5,329 nucleotides of DNA from JBQCEE01 sp051960575 (GCF_051960575.1 NZ_JBQCEE010000277.1:1-5329); one strand, 5' to 3'; shown: positions 1-5,122, counted from the stretch's first letter. The notes: generated by a model not told the origin, from the sequence alone. Program-made: numbers and translations.

Positions 1-108
1 GTCTCGCTGCACCGCGACACCACCGACGAGCACATCGAGCGGTTCCTCACCGTGCTGCCCGAGGTCGTCGCCGAGGTGCGCGCCGAACTCGGGGCGGCCG
101 GACTGTGA
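1..108 (+). CDS. Cysteine desulfurase (NifS/IscS-like), C-terminal end only
   Basis: The window opens inside a plus-strand reading frame that runs 35 codons to a TGA at 106-108. The visible tail reads VSLHRDTTDEHIERFLTVLP and then a Val/Ala/Glu-rich helix. A 'SL-x-x-x-TT-x-x-x-[IV]-[DE]-x-[FV]-L' strand and helix near the end is typical of the C-terminal small domain of class-V aminotransferase-fold cysteine desulfurases. These PLP enzymes take sulfur from L-cysteine as a persulfide for Fe-S clusters and thio-modifications. The catalytic lysine and cysteine lie outside the window, so identification rests on this short tail and on the TusA-family sulfur acceptor that starts 13 nt downstream. 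Another fold-type I PLP enzyme is possible. Only the 3' end is present; the break is the window edge, not a truncation. Confidence 0.6.
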   Translation, partial: VSLHRDTTDEHIERFLTVLPEVVAEVRAELGAAGL

Positions 109-121
109 GCCGGGCCGGACG

Positions 122-370
122 ATGACCACGGACGCGGACGGCGACGCGCCGGTGCTCGACTGCCGCGGCCGACGGTGCCCGCTGCCGATCATCGAGCTGG
201 CCCGGCACATCGACGACGTGCCCGTCGGCGCCACGATCGTGCTCGAGGCCGATGACCCGGCCGCCGCGCCGGACGTCGCGGCCTGGTGCCGCATGCGCGG
301 CCACGAACTGGTGGCCGCCGGCACTGCGCCTGACGGCACGCCGCGGTTCGCGGTCCGTCGGCTGCACTGA
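122..370 (+). CDS. tusA: TusA-family sulfurtransferase / sulfur carrier protein
   Basis: This small cytoplasmic protein (82 aa, the usual size for TusA/SirA) accepts persulfide sulfur from a cysteine desulfurase and passes it on, for example to tRNA thiolation or other sulfur-using pathways. The family signature is complete: beta strand VLDCRGRRCPLPIIEL, with the sulfur-carrying Cys19 in a C-P-x-P motif (residues 19-22), then an acidic 'EADDPAAAPDVAAWC' segment with Cys56, and 'GHELV' near residues 60-64. Cys19 and Cys56 sit where E. coli TusA has cysteines. An extra Cys14 precedes the motif. The ATG at 122 is the first start in frame and gives the normal N-terminus; its Shine-Dalgarno sequence is poor. 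It lies 13 nt after the desulfurase stop, so co-transcription and donor-acceptor pairing are likely. No TusBCDE partners are visible, so the final sulfur acceptor is unknown. Confidence 0.9.
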   Translation: MTTDADGDAPVLDCRGRRCPLPIIELARHIDDVPVGATIVLEADDPAAAPDVAAWCRMRGHELVAAGTAPDGTPRFAVRRLH

Positions 371-375
371 CCCGG

Positions 376-381
376 GATACT
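376..381 (+). promoter_or_regulatory. Putative -10 element for leaderless asnB transcript
   Basis: The hexamer GATACT matches TATAAT at 4 of 6 positions, including the critical A2 and T6. It ends exactly 7 nt before the GTG start of asnB, so transcription would begin at or next to the start codon. No AGGAGG-like sequence lies between the tusA stop (370) and the GTG (389). I see no good -35 box about 17 bp upstream (GTCCGT at 353-358 is a poor match), which is common for actinobacterial promoters. Read-through from tusA could also supply transcript. Confidence 0.5.
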
Positions 382-388
382 GGTCGAC

Positions 389-2284
389 GTGTGCGGATTG
401 ATCGGGTTCCTGTCGGCCGACGGCGCTGCGGCAGCAGTCGCCCCCGAGATCGAGGGCTCGCTGGTCAGCATGCGGCACCGCGGCCCGGACGAGGGCGGTG
501 TCTGGCACGACGACGACGCGGCCATCGGCTTCCGACGCCTCTCGATCATCGACATCGACCACTCGCACCAGCCGCTGCCGTGGCTCGACGGCCGCTACCA
601 GCTGATCTTCAACGGTGAGATCTACAACTACCTCGAACTGCGCGAGCGGCTGACCCGCGACTTCGGCACCACGTTCGTGACCGACGGCGATGGTGAGGCC
701 ATCGTCGCGGGGTACCACCACCTCGGGCCGAAGATCGTGCGCGAACTGCGCGGCATGTTCGCCTTCCTGATCTGGGACTCGCACGAGCGCGTGCTCTTCG
801 GCGCGCGCGACTGGTTCGGCATCAAGCCCCTGTTCACGATGACCGACGAGCGGGGGACGTTCTTCAGCAGCGAGAAGAAGTCGCTGCTCGACGTCGCGGC
901 CCCCGGCGGCGCGGTCGACACCACGGCGCTGCAGCACTACCTGACCCTGCAGTACGTGCCCGAGCCGGCGTCGATGCACCGCGCGATCCGCCGGGTCGAG
1001 TCGGGCACCTGGTTCACGATGCGGCCCGGCGAGTCGTTGACGACCCACCGCTACTTCCACCCCGACTTCGCCATCCGCAAGGTGGACGAGCCGGAGAAGC
1101 TCTACCGCGAGATCGCCGAGGCGCTCGAGGACTCGGTCGAGAAGCACATGCGCGCCGATGTCACCGTCGGGTCGTTCCTCTCCGGCGGCATCGACTCCAC
1201 AGCCGTTGCAGCGCTGGCCAAGCGGCACAACCCGAAGCTGCTGACGTTCACCACCGGCTTCGAGCGCGAGGGCTACAGCGAGATCGACGTCGCCGCCGAG
1301 TCGGCCGCGGCGATCGGCGTCGAGCACATCACCAAGGTGGTGAGCGCGCAGGAGATGATGGACACCCTGCCGCTCATCGTCTGGTACCTCGACGACCCGG
1401 TGGCCGACCCCGCGCTCGTGCCGCTCTACTTCATCGCGCGCGAGGCCCGCAAGCACGTGAAGGTCGTGCTGTCGGGTGAGGGCGCCGACGAGCTCTTCGG
1501 CGGGTACACGATCTACCGCGAACCGATCAGCCTGCGCGCGTTCGAGCGGGTGCCGCGTCCGCTGCGTCGCGGACTGGGCCGGCTGAGCGAGCGCATCCCC
1601 GAGGGCCGGCGCGGCAAGGACCTGCTGCGCCGCGGTTCCATCGGCATCGAGGAGCGCTACTACGGCAACGCCCGCATCTTCCGTCCGGAAGAGATGCAAC
1701 ACCTGTTGAAGACGTACGACCCGTCTGTCTCGTACATGGACGTGACCCGGAAGCTCTACGAGCAGACGACGCACCTCGACGACTCGACCCGCATGCAGTA
1801 CGTCGACCTCTTCACCTGGTTGCGCGGCGACATCCTCGTCAAGGCCGACAAGATGACGATGGCCAACTCGCTCGAGCTGCGGGTGCCGTTCCTCGACACG
1901 GAGGTCTTCGCGGTCGGCTCCTCGATCCCGACGAACGAGAAGATCACCAAGGAGACGACCAAGTACGCCCTGCGCCGGGCGCTCGAGTCGATCGTGCCTC
2001 CACATGTGTTGCACCGCGCCAAGCTCGGCTTCCCGGTGCCGATCCGGCACTGGCTGAAGGACACGATGTACGACTGGGCCCGCGACATCATCGTCTCGTC
2101 GCAGGCCGACGCCTTCATCAGCAAGGACGAGGCGCTGCGCCTGCTCGACGCGCACCGCGCCGGCCCCCACGACTACTCCCGCAAGATCTGGACGATCCTC
2201 GTCTTCCTGATCTGGCACGGCATCTTCGTCGAGCAGCGCATCACGCCGGAGATTCCCGCACCGGTGTATCCGGTACGTCTGTAG
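389..2284 (+). CDS. asnB: Asparagine synthase (glutamine-hydrolyzing), AsnB
   Basis: AsnB makes an acyl-adenylate with ATP and aminates it with ammonia channelled from glutamine; classically aspartate becomes asparagine, in the cytoplasm. The N-terminal class-II glutaminase domain (about residues 2-200) starts M-C-G-L-I-G, so Cys2 becomes the catalytic N-terminal cysteine. This fixes the GTG at 389 as the start. Glutamine-site motifs follow: RHRGPDE (29-35), FNGEIYNY (74-81) and GDGEA (100-104). The synthetase domain has the ATP PP-loop LSGGIDS (264-270), SGEGADELFGGY (362-373) and LELRVPFLD (495-503). At 631 aa it is full length and resembles mycobacterial AsnB (Rv2201) throughout, including the tail ending YPVRL. 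Some close relatives (LtsA of Corynebacterium and mycobacterial AsnB) amidate diaminopimelate of peptidoglycan precursors, so the true substrate may be that instead of, or besides, aspartate. It is probably expressed from its own leaderless promoter and is followed after 2 nt by the next gene. Confidence 0.95.
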   Translation: MCGLIGFLSADGAAAAVAPEIEGSLVSMRHRGPDEGGVWHDDDAAIGFRRLSIIDIDHSHQPLPWLDGRYQLIFNGEIYNYLELRERLTRDFGTTFVTDGDGEAIVAGYHHLGPKIVRELRGMFAFLIWDSHERVLFGARDWFGIKPLFTMTDERGTFFSSEKKSLLDVAAPGGAVDTTALQHYLTLQYVPEPASMHRAIRRVESGTWFTMRPGESLTTHRYFHPDFAIRKVDEPEKLYREIAEALEDSVEKHMRADVTVGSFLSGGIDSTAVAALAKRHNPKLLTFTTGFEREGYSEIDVAAESAAAIGVEHITKVVSAQEMMDTLPLIVWYLDDPVADPALVPLYFIAREARKHVKVVLSGEGADELFGGYTIYREPISLRAFERVPRPLRRGLGRLSERIPEGRRGKDLLRRGSIGIEERYYGNARIFRPEEMQHLLKTYDPSVSYMDVTRKLYEQTTHLDDSTRMQYVDLFTWLRGDILVKADKMTMANSLELRVPFLDTEVFAVGSSIPTNEKITKETTKYALRRALESIVPPHVLHRAKLGFPVPIRHWLKDTMYDWARDIIVSSQADAFISKDEALRLLDAHRAGPHDYSRKIWTILVFLIWHGIFVEQRITPEIPAPVYPVRL

Positions 2285-2286
2285 AT

Positions 2287-2637
2287 ATGACGAACTACAC
2301 GGTCAACAAGGACGCCGTCGCCCACGCCCGCACGCTCATCGACGCGGGCAGCTTCGACGCCGACACCCCCTGGTCGGAGGCCGCGCCGTCGGCGGCCGAG
2401 GCGAACGAGGTCATCGAGCACGACGACTTCGACGAGTTCGCCCGCTGGCACCTCGCGATCGACCCGGACGCGTCCGAGGGCACCAAGGGCAGGTACAAGT
2501 TCCCGTACGGCGACTTCGAGCGGGTCAACCGAGCGGCACTCATCCACGCGAAGCAGCGGGCGTCGCAGAACGGGCACGACGCCATCGAGCGGGCGGCCGA
2601 CGACCTGCTGCAGCGCCTGGACAAGGCCCGCGGCTGA
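2287..2637 (+). CDS. Conserved actinobacterial protein of unknown function (116 aa)
   Basis: I do not know a function for this protein. It is small, soluble-looking, strongly charged and lacks cysteine, a signal peptide or membrane segments. The first part (VNKDAVAHARTLIDAGSFD, residues 6-24) looks helical. An acidic middle follows (EHDDFDEFARWHL, about 44-56), then the distinctive motif GTKGRYKFPYGDFERVNR (about 64-81), and two alanine-rich helices (82-116). From memory, similar short proteins with a 'W-x-L ... T-K-x-R-Y-x-[FY]-x-Y-G-[DK]' core occur widely in Streptomyces and other actinobacteria, and a related core occurs in some phage-associated proteins. None has a role I can name. The ATG lies 2 nt after the asnB TAG with no Shine-Dalgarno sequence, so translation is probably coupled to asnB. 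Codon use matches the neighbours. It is a real gene by composition, spacing and motif structure. Confidence 0.8.
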   Translation: MTNYTVNKDAVAHARTLIDAGSFDADTPWSEAAPSAAEANEVIEHDDFDEFARWHLAIDPDASEGTKGRYKFPYGDFERVNRAALIHAKQRASQNGHDAIERAADDLLQRLDKARG

Positions 2638-2671
2638 GCGTCGCGGGGCCCCTCGTCTCCACGGACCATCG

Positions 2672-2697
2672 CCGCCGGCGCCATGATCGGTCGGCGG
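2672..2697 (+). terminator. Stem-loop after the asnB unit, abutting the dipeptidase promoter
   Basis: CCGCCG (2672-2677) pairs perfectly with CGGCGG (2692-2697), and an inner CC/GG pair narrows the loop to ATGATC. It lies 34 nt after the stop of the 116-aa gene and ends one base before the -10 hexamer of the next gene. There is no T-run, so termination would have to be of the T-poor type seen in GC-rich genomes. It could equally be an operator for the downstream promoter or chance symmetry. Confidence 0.3.
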
Positions 2698-2703
2698 TAG
2701 CGT
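2698..2703 (+). promoter_or_regulatory. Putative -10 element for leaderless dipeptidase transcript
   Basis: TAGCGT fits the actinobacterial TANNNT -10 pattern and is preceded by GG, a context often seen in these promoters. It ends 8 nt before the ATG at 2712, placing transcription start at or one base before the start codon. The intervening CAGGGCCC is not a convincing ribosome binding site at usable spacing. No recognisable -35 box is present, because the region holds the CCGCCG/CGGCGG dyad. Confidence 0.5.
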
Positions 2704-2711
2704 CAGGGCCC

Positions 2712-3503
2712 ATGCGGCGCATCGCGACGGTCCTGACGCTGCTGCTCGCCGCGGCTTGCAGCAGCCACCCGGCTGCGCCGACCCCCTCCGGCAGCGTTGC
2801 CCCGCCCCGACACGCTCCGTCGGCCGCCGCGCGCGCCACCGCGGGGCAAACCTCCGCCGCGCCCCGGACCGCCGCCGCCGCCGCGATGAGCATCCCGCCG
2901 GTCTCGGCGAAGGCACGGGCGGCGGGTCTGATCGACGTCCGCACCGTGGTGCCGGACGCGGTCGTCGACCTGCACTACGCCACGACGCACAACTTCACCC
3001 ACCAGCAGCTGTATCCGAGCCGCGCGCGCTGCCTGGTGCACCGCACCATGGCGCCCGGCCTGCGAGCGGCGGCCGCGGTGCTGCGCCGACAGGGGCTCGT
3101 GCTCGTCTTCTGGGACTGCTACCGGCCGCACGCCGTCCAGGTGCGCATGTTCCGCATCGTCCCGAACCCCACCTGGGTGGCCCAGCCGGGCCCGTACGCC
3201 ACCAGCCACGAGTCGGGGCGCTCGGTCGACGTCACGCTCGCCCGCCGCGCGGTCGGCGGCACCTGCCCGCACAAGGTCCGGCAGCACTGCCAGCTGATCA
3301 TGGGCACCGCGTTCGACGACTTCACGCCGCGCGCGTACGCCTTCGCGACGAACGGCATCGGCGCGGTCGCGCTGCGCAACCGCACGACCCTGCGCCACGC
3401 CATGGAGACCGACGGCCTCGCCGTCTACAGCGGCGAGTGGTGGCACTTCGACGGGCCGGGCTCCTTCGTCCACCGCCCGATCCTGGACGCGCCCCCGTAC
3501 TGA
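2712..3503 (+). CDS. D-alanyl-D-alanine dipeptidase (VanX/DdpX, M15D family) lipoprotein
   Basis: This zinc peptidase of the M15D family hydrolyses D-Ala-D-Ala, and here it is exported. Residues 1-16 form a short lipoprotein signal peptide (MRRIATVLTLLLAAAC) with lipid-attachment Cys16; the lipobox AAAC is slightly atypical. A disordered Ala/Pro/Ser/Thr-rich tether (about 17-70) precedes the catalytic domain. That domain shows DLHYATTHNF (86-95), the active-site arginine motif DCYRP (135-139, Arg138), zinc ligands His166 and Asp173 in SHESGRSVD (165-173), MGTAFDDF (197-204), and catalytic Glu242 with zinc ligand His245 in GEWWHF (241-246). The spacing within the two zinc motifs (HxxxxxxD, ExxH) equals that of VanX. 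Cys185 and Cys193 could form a disulfide outside the cell. No vanH, vanA, vanR or vanS gene is nearby, so wall-turnover dipeptide recycling seems likelier than glycopeptide resistance. It is convergent with adoK, 31 bp apart. Confidence 0.9.
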   Translation: MRRIATVLTLLLAAACSSHPAAPTPSGSVAPPRHAPSAAARATAGQTSAAPRTAAAAAMSIPPVSAKARAAGLIDVRTVVPDAVVDLHYATTHNFTHQQLYPSRARCLVHRTMAPGLRAAAAVLRRQGLVLVFWDCYRPHAVQVRMFRIVPNPTWVAQPGPYATSHESGRSVDVTLARRAVGGTCPHKVRQHCQLIMGTAFDDFTPRAYAFATNGIGAVALRNRTTLRHAMETDGLAVYSGEWWHFDGPGSFVHRPILDAPPY

Positions 3504-3507
3504 GCAG

Positions 3508-3541
3508 CGTCGAGTGACGGAGATGCGCTCCGCGTCAGACG
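3508..3541. terminator. Imperfect hairpin between convergent dipeptidase and adoK genes
   Basis: The 31-bp gap between the two convergent stops holds TGACGGAG (3515-3522) pairing with CTCC and GTCA (3528-3531 and 3534-3537) around an ATGCG loop, with a 2-nt bulge. An outer CGTC/GACG pair (3508-3511 with 3538-3541) extends the stem past another bulge. It includes the adoK stop codon and could terminate both converging transcripts. No T-tract flanks it on either side, so support is modest. Confidence 0.35.
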
Positions 3542-4506
3542 AGGTGCGGCAGGACCTCTTCGGCCACGTCGTCGCCGTAGGACTCGGCGAGCCGGTCGGC
3601 GAACTCGTGCGGCTTGACGACGTACTCCTGGGTGCCGACGGTCTCGAGCACCATGGTCGCGAGCAGGCTGCCGACCTGGGCCGACCGCTCCCACGACAGC
3701 TGCCACTCGCGCGCGGTGAGGAAGCCGGCGCGGAAGGCGTCGCCGACGCCGGTCGGGTCGACCTTCGCGCGCTCCTTCGCGACCGGCACGTGCACGCGCT
3801 CGACGTCGCGCCCGACGATCTCGACGCCCTTCGAGCCGAGCGTCGTGATGCGCACGCCGACCCGGGCCATGACCTCGGCCTCCGACAGGCCGGTCTTCGA
3901 CTCGAGCAGGTGCTTCTCGTAGTCGTTCGTGAACAGCAGGTCGGCGCCGTCGATGAGGTCGCGCAGCTCCTCGCCGTTCATCCGGGCGATCTGCTGCGAC
4001 GGGTCGGCGGCGAAGCGGAACCCGCGGTCGCGGCACTCGACGCTGTGCCGCACCATCGCGGCGGGGTCGTCGGCCGAGATGATGGCGAGGTCGGCCGCGG
4101 TGCCCTTCCAGGCCGGCGCGAGCTCGATGTTGCGGGCCTCGCTCATGGCGCCCGCATAGAAGGACGCGATCTGGCACATGTCCTGGTCGGTGGTGCAGAC
4201 GAAGCGTGCGGTGTGGTGCACGTCCGAGACGTGCACGTACTCGCAGTTGACGCCGTGCCGCTCGAGCCACGACCGGTAGTCGCCGAAGTCGCCGCCCACG
4301 GCGCCCATCAGCACCGGCTCGGCGCCGAGCTGCCCCATGCCGAAGGCGATGTTCGCCGCCACGCCGCCGCGCCGGACGACGAGGTCGTCGACCAGGAACG
4401 ACAGCGACACCTTGTGCAGCTGGTCGGCGAGCAGCTGGTCGCTGAACCGGCCAGGGAAGCTCATCAGGTGGTCGGTGGCGATCGAGCCTGCGACGAGGAC
4501 GGTCAT
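3535..4506 (-). CDS. adoK: Adenosine kinase, PfkB/ribokinase family (Rv2202c-like)
   Basis: This cytoplasmic kinase phosphorylates adenosine to AMP in purine salvage. Although it belongs to the sugar-kinase (PfkB) family, its sequence matches mycobacterial AdoK (Rv2202c, often annotated as carbohydrate kinase CbhK) closely. The shared N-terminus includes GSIATDHLMSFPGRFSDQLL (7-26), and FLVDDLVVRRGGVAANIAFG (37-56) carries the substrate-binding di-glycine. Other shared stretches are ASFYAGAMSEARNI (114-127), FAADPSQQIARM (165-176) and LFTNDYE (191-197). The PfkB signature DPTGVGDAFRAGF (250-262) supplies the anion hole and catalytic base Asp256. Length, 323 aa, is usual. The ATG at 4506 aligns with the known start and has no Shine-Dalgarno sequence; a -10 box 7 nt upstream suggests a leaderless mRNA. 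It lies downstream of erpA, separated by a strong hairpin. A ribokinase or other sugar kinase is the fallback annotation. Confidence 0.92.
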   Translation of the reverse strand: MTVLVAGSIATDHLMSFPGRFSDQLLADQLHKVSLSFLVDDLVVRRGGVAANIAFGMGQLGAEPVLMGAVGGDFGDYRSWLERHGVNCEYVHVSDVHHTARFVCTTDQDMCQIASFYAGAMSEARNIELAPAWKGTAADLAIISADDPAAMVRHSVECRDRGFRFAADPSQQIARMNGEELRDLIDGADLLFTNDYEKHLLESKTGLSEAEVMARVGVRITTLGSKGVEIVGRDVERVHVPVAKERAKVDPTGVGDAFRAGFLTAREWQLSWERSAQVGSLLATMVLETVGTQEYVVKPHEFADRLAESYGDDVAEEVLPHLV

Positions 4507-4513
4507 GGGCGGA

Positions 4514-4519
4514 AGGTTA
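4514..4519 (-). promoter_or_regulatory. Putative -10 element for leaderless adoK transcript
   Basis: Read on the minus strand, TAACCT fits TANNNT and ends 7 nt before the adoK ATG, so the start codon would be at or next to the first transcribed base. At 17-bp spacing the upstream hexamer is GCGACC (4542-4537), sharing only GAC with TTGACA. The sequence between this box and the ATG (TCCGCCC) has no ribosome binding site. Confidence 0.55.
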
Positions 4520-4552
4520 CCCAGGGGTAGCGGGCAGGTCGCGTCGAAACGA

Positions 4553-4590
4553 CACAGACCCTCCCCGCCGGCCGGCGGGGAGGGTCTGTG
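4553..4590 (-). terminator. Perfect 38-bp palindrome, erpA intrinsic terminator
   Basis: Two 19-bp arms (4553-4571 and 4572-4590) are exact reverse complements with no spacer, so the RNA would form a long GC-rich stem closed by a tetraloop. It starts 12 nt after the erpA stop. In that direction it is followed by TCGTTTCG, a short T-enriched stretch, while the other side has no comparable run. This orientation supports termination of erpA before adoK. The palindrome could also be bound as DNA. Confidence 0.75.
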
Positions 4591-4602
4591 AACGCGCGGA
4601 GG

Positions 4603-4986
4603 TCAGCCGCAGAAGCTGTTGCCGCAGGCGCAGCCGCCGGAGGCGTTCGGGTTGTCGATCGTGAAGCCCTGCTGCTCGATCGTGTCGGTGAAGTCGATCA
4701 CCGCACCGCCGAGGTAGGGGGCGCTCATGCGGTCGACGACGACCGGGACGTCCTTGATCGACAGGTCGACGTCGCCGTCGAGGCTGCGCTCGTCGAAGAA
4801 GAGCTGGTACTGCATGCCCGAGCAGCCACCCGGCTGCACGGCGACGCGCAGGCGCAGGTCGTCACGACCCTCCTGCTCGAGCAGGGCGCGCACCTTGACC
4901 GCGGCGGCGTCGGTGAGCGAAAGGGTCGACGGGGTGGCGTCGACGGGCGCCGTGGTGATCTCGACGGGCGTCTCGGTGGAAGTCAT
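4603..4986 (-). CDS. erpA: Iron-sulfur cluster insertion protein, HesB/IscA/ErpA family
   Basis: This A-type carrier receives an Fe-S cluster from the assembly machinery and inserts it into target apoproteins in the cytoplasm. It has 127 aa: a variable, Thr/Pro-rich N-terminal tail (1-22), then the HesB-like domain starting LSLTDAAAVKVRALL (22-36). Three conserved cluster-binding cysteines are present: Cys55 in QPGGCSGMQY (51-60), and Cys119 and Cys121 in SGGCACGNSF (116-125). Cys126 is additional. 'YQLFFDE' and 'IDNPNASGGC' are typical of the actinobacterial members, such as Rv2204c. The ATG at 4986 was chosen because it follows a good ribosome binding site and gives a family-length protein; the open frame continues upstream into the nadA region but has no family resemblance there. 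It is divergent from nadA, whose product is a [4Fe-4S] enzyme and a plausible client. A strong hairpin ends its transcript. Confidence 0.92.
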   Translation of the reverse strand: MTSTETPVEITTAPVDATPSTLSLTDAAAVKVRALLEQEGRDDLRLRVAVQPGGCSGMQYQLFFDERSLDGDVDLSIKDVPVVVDRMSAPYLGGAVIDFTDTIEQQGFTIDNPNASGGCACGNSFCG

Positions 4987-4990
4987 GCTT

Positions 4991-4997
4991 CTCCCTC
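4991..4997 (-). promoter_or_regulatory. Ribosome binding site of erpA
   Basis: The minus strand reads GAGGGAG, then AAGC, then the ATG at 4986. This purine-rich site decides the start within a longer open frame. Confidence 0.7.
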
Positions 4998-5023
4998 GGA
5001 GGAGGTCGGCGTAGCTCGTACGC

Positions 5024-5057
5024 GGAATACAAGTGCACACTGACGTGCTGCTATTCC
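5024..5057. repeat. Inverted repeat in the erpA/nadA divergent control region
   Basis: GGAATA (5024-5029) and TATTCC (5052-5057) are exact inverted repeats 22 bp apart. Nearly centred inside them are GCAC (5035-5038) and GTGC (5045-5048), and the short dyad AGTG-CA-CACT (5032-5041). The outer right arm directly adjoins the proposed erpA -10 box. This relatively AT-rich patch in a GC-rich intergenic gap could be an operator. No known regulator's consensus is recognised, and the two dyads are offset by one base. Confidence 0.35.
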
Positions 5058-5063
5058 ATGCTA
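5058..5063 (-). promoter_or_regulatory. Putative -10 element for erpA
   Basis: Read on the minus strand, GGGTAGCATGG contains TAGCAT, a 4/6 match to TATAAT with the key T1, A2 and T6. Start of transcription would fall near 5051, giving erpA a leader of about 65 nt that includes its ribosome binding site. No good -35 box is seen 16-18 bp upstream. On the plus strand the overlapping CATGCT (5057-5062), with TGCACA 17 bp upstream (5034-5039), is a weaker candidate for nadA. Confidence 0.45.
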
Positions 5064-5110
5064 CCCGCGGATCCGGCCCGCACACGGTGTCCGGCCGCGA
5101 GCCACCGCTC

Positions 5111-5116
5111 GAAGGA
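5111..5116 (+). promoter_or_regulatory. Ribosome binding site of nadA
   Basis: GAAGGA lies 6 nt before the ATG at 5123, and supports that codon as the nadA start. A second purine run, GAGGA, touches the ATG and is too close to serve. Confidence 0.65.
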
Positions 5117-5122
5117 CGAGGA

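Noticed and set aside
47..2218. A 723-codon open frame on the minus strand, antisense to the desulfurase end, tusA and asnB
   Set aside because: Its translation is monotonous Arg/Val/Asp/Ala/Glu without a domain pattern. It mirrors the strong GC third-position bias of the plus-strand genes, which removes stop codons from the opposite frame. The three plus-strand proteins have clear family motifs.
2260..2274. ACCGG-TGTAT-CCGGT mini-hairpin at the asnB 3' end
   Set aside because: It has only a 5-bp stem, lies within coding sequence ahead of a coupled gene, and has no T-tract.
2274..2279. TACGTC, 7 nt before the ATG of the 116-aa gene, as a third-type leaderless promoter
   Set aside because: It lacks the critical T at position 6 and lies inside the end of asnB. 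Translational coupling over a 2-nt gap explains expression more simply.
2645..2652. GGGGCCCC palindrome as terminator of the asnB unit
   Set aside because: It is only 8 bp with no room for a loop and has no T-run. Such palindromes are expected by chance in DNA this GC-rich.
2756..3517. Alternative plus-strand frame overlapping the dipeptidase (253 codons)
   Set aside because: It is Arg/Pro/Ala-rich with no motif. The overlapping frame has a lipoprotein signal and all VanX-family catalytic residues.
3514..4530. A 338-codon plus-strand open frame opposite adoK
   Set aside because: It is the same GC-bias shadow, rich in Val/Asp/Arg/Leu/Ala. The minus strand encodes a complete adenosine kinase with all motifs.
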